The position numbers and the translations under genes are program-made. The notes below the pieces were generated by a model. It searched no databases. It worked only from the letters and a program-made list of their open reading frames with translations, and had not been told where the DNA came from. From the NCBI RefSeq assembly GCF_000003605.2, contig NW_003141996.1:1-21964 (forward strand): a stretch of DNA of 21,964 bases. The letters are read 5' to 3'. Shown here one piece after another: positions 15,972 to 21,964 of this stretch. Within the stretch, counting starts at the first letter, position 1. Every line of letters starts with the position of its first letter. Source of the stretch: Saccoglossus kowalevskii (Eukaryota > Hemichordata > Enteropneusta > Harrimaniidae).

Positions 15972-16067
15972 AGAACATTTGTCAGAATTGGATGTAATTT
16001 AATACTTCTGCTAGGCAACAAATCCCGGGAAAAAGTTGGTATGTACGGTGGAATAAAAATGTTGATG

Positions 16068-16187
16068 AGCGTACTGCACGTGGTATTCCCAGCCGGTCTC
16101 ACATCCAAGTACTAACCACGCCCGATGCAGCTTAACTTCAGTGATCGGACGAGAACGGGTGTATTCTGCAATGGTTTAGCAGTAGGC
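16068..16187 (-). rRNA. 5S-like copy 78, family A
   Basis: Full length, 5 changes, same set as copy 71. Confidence 0.87.
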
Positions 16188-16283
16188 TGAATATTCGTCG
16201 GAATTGGATGTAACTTAATACTTCGGCTAGGCAAAAAATCCCGGGAAAAATTTAGTCTGTACGGTGGAATAAAAATGTTGATG

Positions 16284-16403
16284 AGACTAATGCACGTGGT
16301 ATTCCCAGCCGGTCTCCCATGCAAGTAATAACCACGCTCGATGCAGCTTAACTTCAGTGATCGGACGAGAACTGGTGTATTTTGCAATGGCTTGGCAGTA
16401 GGC
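16284..16403 (-). pseudogene. 5S copy 79, family B
   Basis: Full length, 6 changes, same set as copies 61 and 72. Confidence 0.88.
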
Positions 16404-16500
16404 TGAATGTTCGTCCGAATTGTATGTCGTTTAATGCTTCGGCTATGCAAACAATCCCGGGAAAATGTTAGTATGTACGGGTGGAATAAAAATGTTGATG

Positions 16501-16618
16501 AGCCTAATGCACGTGGTATTCCCAGCAGTCTCCCATGCTAGTACTAACCATGCCCGATGCAGATTAACTTCAGTGATCGGACGAAAACTGGTGTATCTGC
16601 AATGCTCTGGCAGTAGGC
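16501..16618 (-). pseudogene. 5S copy 80, C/D/E mosaic
   Basis: 118 nt. C-like AGCCTAATGC, D-like CAGCAGTC and CATGCTAG, then E-like CCATGCCC and CAGATT, GACGAAAAC, GTATCTGC, ATGCTCTGG. Several exchanges or small losses appear within one copy. Confidence 0.87.
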
Positions 16619-16712
16619 TGAAAATCGTCGGAATTGGTTGACATTTAATGCTACGGCTAGGCAAAAAATCATGGGAAAAAGTTAGTATGTATGGTGGAAT
16701 AAAATGTTGATG

Positions 16713-16831
16713 AGCCTATTGCACGTGGTATTCTCAGCTGGTCTCCCATACAAGTAATAACCACGTCCGTTGAGCTTAACTTCAGTGATCGGAGTAGAAC
16801 TGGTGTATTCTGCAATGGTTTGTCAGTAGGC
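16713..16831 (-). pseudogene. 5S copy 81
   Basis: 119 nt. AGCCTATTGC, TTCTCAGCTGG, CCATACAAG, AGTAATAACC, ACGTCCGTTGAGC (A box damaged), GGAGTAG, TGTCAG. Confidence 0.87.
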
Positions 16832-16927
16832 TGAAAATTTTTCGGAATTGGTTAACAATTAATGCTTCGGCTAGGCAAAAAATTCCGGGAAAAAGTTAGT
16901 ATGTACGGTGGAATAAAAATGGTGCTG

Positions 16928-17047
16928 TGCCTACTGCACGTGATATTCCCAGCCGGTCTCTCATGCAAGTACTGTCCACGCCCGATGAAGCTTAACTTCA
17001 GTGATCGGACGAGAACTGGTGTATTCTGAAATGGAGTGGCAGTAGGC
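16928..17047 (-). pseudogene. 5S copy 82
   Basis: Full length, about 9 changes: TGCCTACTGC, ACGTGATATT, CTCTCATG, ACTGTCC, GATGAAGC and TGAAATGGAGTGG. Confidence 0.87.
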
Positions 17048-17143
17048 TGAATATTCGTCGGAATTGGATGTCATTTAATGCTACGGCTAGGCAAAAAATC
17101 CAGGGAAAAAGTTGGTATATACGGTAGAATCAAAATGTTGATA

Positions 17144-17263
17144 AGCCTACTGCACGTGGTACTCCCAGCAGGTCTCCCATGCAAGTACTAACCACGCCCG
17201 ATGCAGCTTAACTTCAGTGATCGGACTAGAACTTGTGTATTCTGCATTGGTTTGGCAGTAGGC
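17144..17263 (-). rRNA. 5S-like copy 83
   Basis: Full length, 5 changes: GGTACTCCC, CAGCAGG, GGACTAG, AACTTGTG and GCATTGG. Identical to copy 84 next door. Confidence 0.88.
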
Positions 17264-17359
17264 TGAATATTCGTCGGAATTGGATGTCATTTAATGCTAC
17301 GGCTAGGCAAAAAATCCAGGGAAAAAGTTGGTATATACGGTAGAATCACAATGTTGATA

Positions 17360-17479
17360 AGCCTACTGCACGTGGTACTCCCAGCAGGTCTCCCATGCAA
17401 GTACTAACCACGCCCGATGCAGCTTAACTTCAGTGATCGGACTAGAACTTGTGTATTCTGCATTGGTTTGGCAGTAGGC
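17360..17479 (-). rRNA. 5S-like copy 84
   Basis: Full length, identical to copy 83; a fresh single-monomer duplication. Confidence 0.88.
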
Positions 17480-17575
17480 TGAATATTCGTCGGAATTGGA
17501 TGTAATTTAGGACTTCGGCTAGGCAAACAATCCCGGGAAAAAGTTAGTATGTACGGTGGAATAAACATGTTGATG

Positions 17576-17695
17576 AGCCTAATGCACGTGGTATTCCCAG
17601 CCGGTCTCCCATGCAAGTACTAACCACGCCCGATGCAGCTTAACTTCAGTGATCGGACGAGAACTGGTGTATTCTGCAATGGTTTGGCAGTAGGC
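17576..17695 (-). rRNA. 5S-like copy 85, closest to consensus
   Basis: Full length with a single change (AGCCTAATGC: RNA G114 to U opposite C6 in helix I). Its control elements are weaker. The first T-run is broken to T3 (ATAAACATG at about 17551-17559) and the GCAAACAATC run is also interrupted. The first T5 lies about 34-38 nt downstream. Confidence 0.88.
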
Positions 17696-17791
17696 TGAAT
17701 ATTCGTCGCAATTGGATGTCGTTTAACGCTTCGGCTAAGCAAAAAATCCCGGGAAAAAGTTGCTATGTACAGTGGAATCAAAATGTTGATA

Positions 17792-17911
17792 AGCCAACTG
17801 CACGTGATATTCCAAGCCGGTGTCCCATGCAAGTACTAACCATGCCCGATGCAGCTTAACTTCAGTGATCGGACGAGAACTGGTGTATTCTGCAATGGTT
17901 TGGCAGTAGGC
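17792..17911 (-). rRNA. 5S-like copy 86
   Basis: Full length, 5 changes: AGCCAACTGC, ACGTGATATT, CCAAGCC, GGTGTCCC and CCATGCCC. Confidence 0.87.
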
Positions 17912-18007
17912 TGAATATTCGTCCTAATTGTATGTCATTTAATGCTTCGTCTAGGCAAAAAATCATGGGAAAAAGTTAGCATGTAATGTGGAATAAAAAT
18001 GTTGATG

Positions 18008-18127
18008 AGCCTACTGCACGTGGTATTCCCAGCCGGTCTCCCGTGCAAGTACTAACCACGCCCGATGCGGCTTAGCTTCAGTGATCGGACGAGAACTGGT
18101 GTATTCTGCAATGGTTTGGCAGTAGGC
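18008..18127 (-). rRNA. 5S-like copy 87, family Z
   Basis: Full length, 3 changes: CCCGTGC and GCGGCTTAGC. It lacks the ACGAGG change of the other Z copies. First unit of the third Z-A-B-C-D-E run. Confidence 0.88.
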
Positions 18128-18223
18128 TGAACATTTGTCAGAATTGGATGTAATTTAATACTTCTGCTAGGCAACAAATCCCGGGAAAAAGTTGGTATGT
18201 ACGGTGGAATAAAAATGTTGATG

Positions 18224-18343
18224 AGCGTACTGCACGTGGTATTCCCAGCCGGTCTCACATCCAAGTACTAACCACGCCCGATGCAGCTTAACTTCAGTGA
18301 TCGGACGAGAACGGGTGTATTCTGCAATGGTTTAGCAGTAGGC
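18224..18343 (-). rRNA. 5S-like copy 88, family A
   Basis: Full length, 5 changes, same set as copies 71 and 78. Confidence 0.87.
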
Positions 18344-18439
18344 TGAATATTCGTCGGAATTGGATGTAACTTAATACTTCAGCTAGGCAAAAAATCCCGG
18401 GAAAAATTTAGTCTGTACGGTGGAATAAAAATGTTGATG

Positions 18440-18559
18440 AGACTAATGCACGTGGTATTCCCAGCCGGTCTCCCATGCAAGTAGTAACCACGCTCGATGC
18501 AGCTTAACTTCAGTGATCGGACGAGAACTGGTGTATTTTGCAATGGCTTGGCAGTAGGC
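18440..18559 (-). pseudogene. 5S copy 89, family B
   Basis: Full length, 6 changes; as copy 61 but AGTAGTAACC. Confidence 0.88.
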
Positions 18560-18655
18560 TGAATGTTCGTCCGAATTGTATGTCGTTTAATGCTTCGGCT
18601 ATGCAAACAATCCCGGGAAAATGTTAGTATGTACGGTGGAATAAAAATGTTGATG

Positions 18656-18775
18656 AGCCTAATGCACGTAGTATTCCCAGCCGGTCTCCCATGCAAGTAC
18701 TAACCACGCCGGATGCAGCTTAACTTCAGTGATCGGACGAGAACTTGTGTATTCTGCAATGGTTTGGCAGTAGGC
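18656..18775 (-). rRNA. 5S-like copy 90, family C
   Basis: Full length, 4 changes, same set as copy 62. Confidence 0.88.
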
Positions 18776-18871
18776 TGAATATTCGTCGGAATTGGATGTC
18801 ATTAAATGCTTCTGCTAGGCAAAAAATCATGGGAAAAAGTTAGTATGTACGGTGGAATAAAAATGTTGATA

Positions 18872-18989
18872 AGCCTACTGCACGTGGTATTCCCAGCAGT
18901 CTCTCATGCTAGTACTAACCACGCCCGATGCAGCTTACTTCATTGATCGGACGAGAACTGGTGTATTCTGAAATGTTTTGGCAGTAGGC
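18872..18989 (-). pseudogene. 5S copy 91, family D
   Basis: 118 nt; D markers plus two single-base losses (CAGCAGTCTC, GCTTACTTC). Confidence 0.87.
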
Positions 18990-19082
18990 TGAATTATTCA
19001 TCGGAATTGGATGTCATTTAATGCTTCGGCTAGCAAAAATCTCGGGAAAATGTTAGTAGTACGGTGGAATAAAAATGTGATA

Positions 19083-19199
19083 AGCTACTGCAGGTGGTAT
19101 CCTGCCGGTCTCACATGCAAGTACTAACCATGGCCGATGCAGATTAACTTCAGTGATCGGACGTGAACTGGTGTATTCTGCATTGGTTTGGCAGTAGGC
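19083..19199 (-). pseudogene. 5S copy 92, degraded
   Basis: 117 nt: AGCTACTGCAGG, GGTATCCTGCC, CTCACATG, CCATGGCC, CAGATT, GGACGTG, GCATTGG. Three bases lost in the RNA 3' region. Confidence 0.87.
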
Positions 19200-19295
19200 T
19201 GAATATTCGTCGGAATTGGATGTCATTTAATGCTACGGCTAGGCAAAAAATCATAGGAAAAAGTTAGTATGTAATGTGGAATAAAAATGTTGATG

Positions 19296-19415
19296 AGCCT
19301 ACTGCACGTGGCATTCCCAGCTAGTCTCCCATGCAAGTAGTAACCACGCCCGATGCAGTTTAACTTCAGTGATCCGACGAGAACTGGTGTATTCTTCAAT
19401 GGTTTGGCAGTAGGC
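19296..19415 (-). pseudogene. 5S copy 93
   Basis: Full length, 7 changes: GGCATT, AGCTAGTC, AGTAGTAACC, GCAGTTTAAC, GATCCGAC and TCTTCAATGG. Confidence 0.88.
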
Positions 19416-19511
19416 TGAATATTCCTCGGAATTGGATGTAATTTAATACTTCGACTAGGCAAAAAATCCCGGGAAAAAATTAGTATGTACGGTGGAATAA
19501 AATTGTTGATG

Positions 19512-19616
19512 TGCCTAATGCACGTGGTATTCCCAGCCGGTCTCCCATGCAAGTACTAACCACGCCCAATGCAGCTTAAGTTCAATGATCGGACGAGAAC
19601 TGGTGTATTCTGCAAT
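19512..19616 (-). pseudogene. 5S copy 94, short monomer (S)
   Basis: 105 nt with the standard junction and CATCAGCC linker. The body is unlike the other short copies: TGCCTAATGC, CGCCCAATG, CTTAAGTTCAATG. Confidence 0.92.
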
Positions 19617-19629
19617 AAAAAAGTTCATC

Positions 19630-19749
19630 AGCCTACTGCACGTGGTATTCCCAGCCGGTCTCCCGTGCAAGTACTAACCACACCAGATGCAGCTTAACTT
19701 CAGTGGTCGGACAAGAACTGGTGTGTTATGCAGTGGTTTTACAGCAGGC
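19630..19749 (-). pseudogene. 5S copy 95
   Basis: Full length, about 11 changes: CCCGTGC, ACACCAGATG, CAGTGGTCGGACAAG, GTGTTATGCAGTGG and TTTACAGCAGGC. Confidence 0.87.
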
Positions 19750-19845
19750 TGAATATTTGTCAGAATTGCATGTCGTTTAACGCTTCGGCAAGGCAAAAAA
19801 TCCCAGGAAAAAGTTGCTATGTACGGTGGAATCAAAATGTTGATA

Positions 19846-19965
19846 AGCCAACTGCACGTGATATTCCAAGCCGGTGTCCCATGCAAGTACTAACCACGCC
19901 CGATGCAGCTTAACTTCAGTGATCGGACGAGAACTGGTGTATTCTGAAATAGTTTTGCAGTAGGC
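19846..19965 (-). pseudogene. 5S copy 96
   Basis: Full length, 7 changes: AGCCAACTGC, ACGTGATATT, CCAAGCC, GGTGTCCC and TGAAATAGTTTTGCAG. Confidence 0.88.
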
Positions 19966-20061
19966 TGAATATTCGTCCGAATTGTATGTCATTTAATTCT
20001 TCGTCTAGGCAAAAAATCATGGGAAAAAGTTGGAATGTAATGTGGAATAAAAATGTTGATG

Positions 20062-20181
20062 AGCCTACTGCACGTGGTATTCCCAGCCGGTCTTGCGTGC
20101 AAAAACTAACCACGCCCGATGCGGCTTAACTTCAGTGATCGGACGAGAACTGGTGTACTCTGCAATGGTTTAGCAGTAGGC
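20062..20181 (-). pseudogene. 5S copy 97
   Basis: Full length, about 8 changes; as copy 23 plus GCAAAAACTAACC and GTACTCTG. Confidence 0.88.
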
Positions 20182-20277
20182 TGAATATTCGTCGGAATTG
20201 GATGTCATTTAATGCTACGGCTAGGCAAAAAATCATAGGAAAAAGTTAGTATGTAATGTGGAATAAAAATGTTGATG

Positions 20278-20397
20278 AGCCTACTGCACGTGGCATTCCC
20301 AGCCGGTCTCCCATTCAAGTACTTACCACGATCGATGCAGCTTAACTTCAGTGATCGGACGAGAACTGGTGTGTTCTGCAATGGTTTGGCAGTAGGC
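20278..20397 (-). pseudogene. 5S copy 98, family K
   Basis: Full length, identical to copy 24, 15,496 bp away. Confidence 0.9.
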
Positions 20398-20493
20398 TGA
20401 GTATTCGTCAGAATTGGATGTCGTTTAACGCTTCGGCTAGGCAAAAAATCCCGTGAAAATTTTGGTATGTACGGTGGAATAAAAATGTTGATA

Positions 20494-20613
20494 AGCCTAC
20501 TGCAATTGGTATTCCCAGCCTGTCTCCCATGCAAGTACTAACCACGCCAGATGCAGCTTAACTTCAGTGATCGGACGAGAACTGGTGTATTCTGCAATGG
20601 TTTGGCAGTAGGC
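20494..20613 (-). rRNA. 5S-like copy 99
   Basis: Full length, identical to copy 25, 15,496 bp away. Confidence 0.88.
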
Positions 20614-20709
20614 TGAATATTCGTCCGAATTGTATGTCATTTAATGCTTCGTCTAGGGAAAAAATCATGGGAAAAGGTTAGTAAGTAATGTGGAATAAAA
20701 ATGTTGATG

Positions 20710-20829
20710 AGCCTACTGCACGTGGTATTCCCAGCCGGTCTCCCATGCAAGTACTAACCATGGCCGATGCAGATTAACTTCAGTGATCGAATGAGAACTT
20801 GTGTATTCTGCATTGGTTTGACAGTAGGC
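20710..20829 (-). pseudogene. 5S copy 100
   Basis: Full length, about 8 changes: CCATGGCC, CAGATT, GATCGAATGAG, AACTTGTG, GCATTGG and TGACAG. Confidence 0.88.
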
Positions 20830-20925
20830 TGAATATTCGTCCGAATTGTATGTCATTTAATGCTTCGTCTAGGCAAAAAATCATAGGAAAAAGGTTGTAT
20901 GTATTTTGGAATAAAAATGTTGATG

Positions 20926-21045
20926 AGCCTACCGCACGTGGTATTCCCGGCCGGTCTCCCGTGCAAGAACTAACCACGCCCGATGCTGCTTAACTTCAGT
21001 GATCGGACGAGAACTGGTGTATTCTGCAATGGTTTGGCAGTAGGC
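20926..21045 (-). rRNA. 5S-like copy 101
   Basis: Full length, 5 changes: AGCCTACCGC, CCCGGCC, CCCGTGCAAGAAC and GATGCTGC. Confidence 0.87.
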
Positions 21046-21143
21046 TGAATATTCGTCGGAATTGGATGTCATTTAATGCTACGGCTAGGCAAAACAAATT
21101 GTGGGTAAAAGTTAGTATGTAATGTGGAATAAAAATGTTGATG

Positions 21144-21262
21144 AGCTACTGCACATGGTATTCCCAGCCGGTCTCCCATGCAAGTACTAACCACGCCCGA
21201 TGCAGCTTAACCTCAGTGATCGGACAAGAACTGGTGTGTTCTGCAATGGTTTGACAGTAGGC
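21144..21262 (-). pseudogene. 5S copy 102
   Basis: 119 nt. AGCTACTGC (one C lost), ACATGG, CTTAACCTC, GGACAAG, GTGTTCTG, TGACAG. Confidence 0.87.
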
Positions 21263-21358
21263 TGAATATTCGTCCGAATTGTATGTTATTTAATGCTTCG
21301 TCTAGGCAAAAAATCATGGGAAAAATTTAGTATGTAATGTGGAATAAAAATGTTGATG

Positions 21359-21463
21359 AGCCTACTGCACGTGGCATTCCCAACCGGTCTCCCGTGCAAG
21401 AACTAACCACGCCCTATGCGGCTTAACTTCAGTGATCGGACGAGAACTGGTGTATTCTGCAAT
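21359..21463 (-). pseudogene. 5S copy 103, short monomer (S)
   Basis: 105 nt with the standard junction and CATCAGCC linker. Body GGCATT, CCAACCGG, CCCGTGCAAGAAC, CCCTATGCGGC. Confidence 0.92.
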
Positions 21464-21476
21464 AAAAATGTTCATC

Positions 21477-21596
21477 AGCCTACTGGACGTGGTATTCCCA
21501 GCCAGTCTCCCATGCAAGTACTAACCAAGCCTGATGCAGCTTAACTTCAGTGATCGTACGAGAACTGGTGTATTCTGTAATGGTTTGGCAGTAGGC
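21477..21596 (-). pseudogene. 5S copy 104
   Basis: Full length, 6 changes: ACTGGACG, CCAGTC, CCAAGCCTGATG, GATCGTAC and CTGTAATGG. Upstream spacer reads ATTCGTTGGAATTGG. Confidence 0.88.
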
Positions 21597-21691
21597 TGAA
21601 TATTCGTTGGAATTGGATGTCATTTAATGCTACGGCTAGGCAAAAAATCATAGGAAAAAGTTTGTATGTAATGTGGAATAAAATGTTGATG

Positions 21692-21811
21692 AGCCTACTG
21701 CACGTGGCATTCCCAGCCGGTCTCCCATTCAAGTACTTACCACGTCCGATGCAGCTTAACTTCAGTGATCGGACGAGAACTGGTGTGTTCTGCAATGGTT
21801 TGGCAGTAGGC
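21692..21811 (-). rRNA. 5S-like copy 105, family K
   Basis: Full length, 5 changes: GGCATT, CATTCAAG, ACTTACC, ACGTCCG and GTGTTCTG. Confidence 0.87.
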
Positions 21812-21905
21812 TGAGTATTCGTCAGAATTGGATGTCGTTTAACGCTTCGGCTAGCAAAAAATCACGCGAAAAAGTTAGTATGTACGGTGGAATAAAATGT
21901 TGATG

Positions 21906-21964
21906 ATCCCACTGCATGTGGTATTCTCAGCCCGTCTCCTTTGCAAATACTAACCACGTCCAGT
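21906..21964 (-). pseudogene. 5S copy 106, family L (cut by window edge)
   Basis: RNA 3' half only, with L markers ATCCCACTGC, GCATGTGG, TTCTCAGCCCG and ACGTCCAGT; the rest lies outside. Confidence 0.85.

Larger units (their letters stand above)
17039..17504. repeat. Single-monomer tandem duplication
   Basis: 17039-17288 equals 17255-17504 except CAAAATG versus CACAATG, so two adjacent 216-bp monomers are almost identical. Confidence 0.9.
18008..19199. repeat. Higher-order block 2 (Z-A-B-C-D-E), second complete run
   Basis: Aligns to 14345-15544 at an offset of about 3,663 bp with few substitutions. Small indels accumulate in the last two monomers. Confidence 0.88.
19966..20619. repeat. Higher-order block 1, copy at 20 kb (partner 4470-5123)
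   Basis: Second copy of block 1, 15,496 bp to the right. After 20619 it continues CGTCCGAATTG where the partner has TTGTCAGAATTG. Confidence 0.9.
1..21964 (-). repeat. 5S rDNA-derived tandem array (216-bp period)
   Basis: The entire window repeats a 216-bp unit made of a 120-nt 5S rRNA-like sequence read on the minus strand and a 96-nt spacer. The 5S part starts (RNA 5' end) GCCTACTGCCAAACCATTGC and ends CCACGTGCAGTAGGCT. The core motifs TCTCGTCCGATCAC, GGTTAGTACTT and ATGGGAGACC are 5S signatures. All 106 copies point the same way and no foreign insertion interrupts them, so both ends of the array lie outside the window. Copies differ from the consensus at about 1-14 of 120 positions, and spacers vary to a similar degree by eye. 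That is far more than expected for a homogenised 5S cluster and more like a satellite. It could still be a poorly homogenised part of the host's 5S locus. Confidence 0.95.

Noticed and set aside
21601-21620. CENP-B-box-like ATTCGTTGGAATTGG in a spacer (other units have TTCGTCGGAATTGG)
   Set aside because: TTCG and the central A fit, but the required CGGG is TGGA. CENP-B boxes are essentially a mammalian feature, so chance similarity is likelier.
1-21964. CRISPR array
   Set aside because: The repeat unit is 216 bp and continuous, with no short direct repeats separated by unique spacers; the unit is recognisably 5S rRNA.
1-21964. 5S-derived SINE (SINE3 type)
   Set aside because: Copies are strictly head to tail with a constant spacer. 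There are no target-site duplications, no tail region and no dispersed insertion pattern.
1-21964. Certain assignment as the host's functional 5S gene cluster
   Set aside because: Copy divergence, nine truncated copies, indels and uncompensated helix changes argue against it. It is not fully excluded because a few copies (53, 65, 85) are near consensus.
1-21964. Bacterial, plasmid or phage origin, or a hidden defence system
   Set aside because: The 5S sequence is of the eukaryotic animal type with Pol III internal promoter motifs and T-run terminators; no prokaryotic gene or ribosome binding site context is present.

Overview
The whole 21,964-base window is one uninterrupted, single-orientation tandem array of 5S ribosomal RNA-like sequences. 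It contains no credible protein-coding gene, transposon or other unit. On the minus strand each standard monomer is a 120-nt 5S rRNA-like sequence followed by a 96-nt spacer, giving a 216-bp period. I count 106 copies plus a 15-base fragment at the left edge: 96 near full length, nine that share one 98-bp deletion (118-bp monomers), and one cut by the right edge. The 5S sequence is eukaryotic and animal-like. Its core (TTCTCGTCCGATCAC, TTAAGC, TCGGGC, GGTTAGTACTT, ATGGGAGACC, CTGGGAATACC) resembles arthropod and other protostome 5S rRNA. The exact host cannot be named from this sequence.

The consensus that I built by eye folds as a proper 5S rRNA: all five helices pair, and several pairs differ on both strands from the Drosophila sequence as I recall it. 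Pol III signals are also present in most units: an internal A box and C box, an AT-rich box about 26-32 nt upstream, and T-runs just past the 3' end. Yet the copies are strongly heterogeneous, with roughly 1 to 14 changes per 120 nt, and many changes break pairs without compensation. I read the region as a 5S-derived satellite, or a decaying flank of a 5S cluster, rather than a homogenised working cluster. The latter cannot be excluded for the few copies close to consensus. Copies are typed rRNA when full length with about five or fewer substitutions, and pseudogene otherwise; this is a sorting rule, not proof of activity.

Layout: variants recur in fixed orders, so the array has higher-order structure. 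Family labels, with + strand markers, are: A (left end AGCGTACTGC, CTCACATCC), B (AGTAATAACC or close, GGCTTGG), C (left end AGCCTAATGC, ACGTAGTATT), D (CTCTCATGCTAG, ACTAGCC), E (AGCCAACTGC, GCAGATTAAC), Z (CCCGTGCAAG, CGGCTTAGC), H (ACATGG, GCCGATGCAGATT, GCATTGG), K (TTCAAGTACTTACC), L (ACGTCCAGTGGG) and S (short, 105-nt 5S part). Z-A-B-C-D-E runs occur at 14.3-15.5 kb and 18.0-19.2 kb, with a partial one at 15.9-16.5 kb. K-L-H runs occur at 6.4-7.2 kb and 10.9-11.7 kb and start again at 21.7 kb. A 654-bp block at 4.5-5.1 kb recurs almost unchanged at 20.0-20.6 kb. Short monomers sit at 1.8, 2.6, 3.2, 6.1, 7.9, 8.7, 10.3, 19.5 and 21.4 kb.

All minus-strand and plus-strand open frames of 60-180 codons are by-products of the period being 72 codons. 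All difference counts were made by eye against the by-eye consensus and may be off by one or two.
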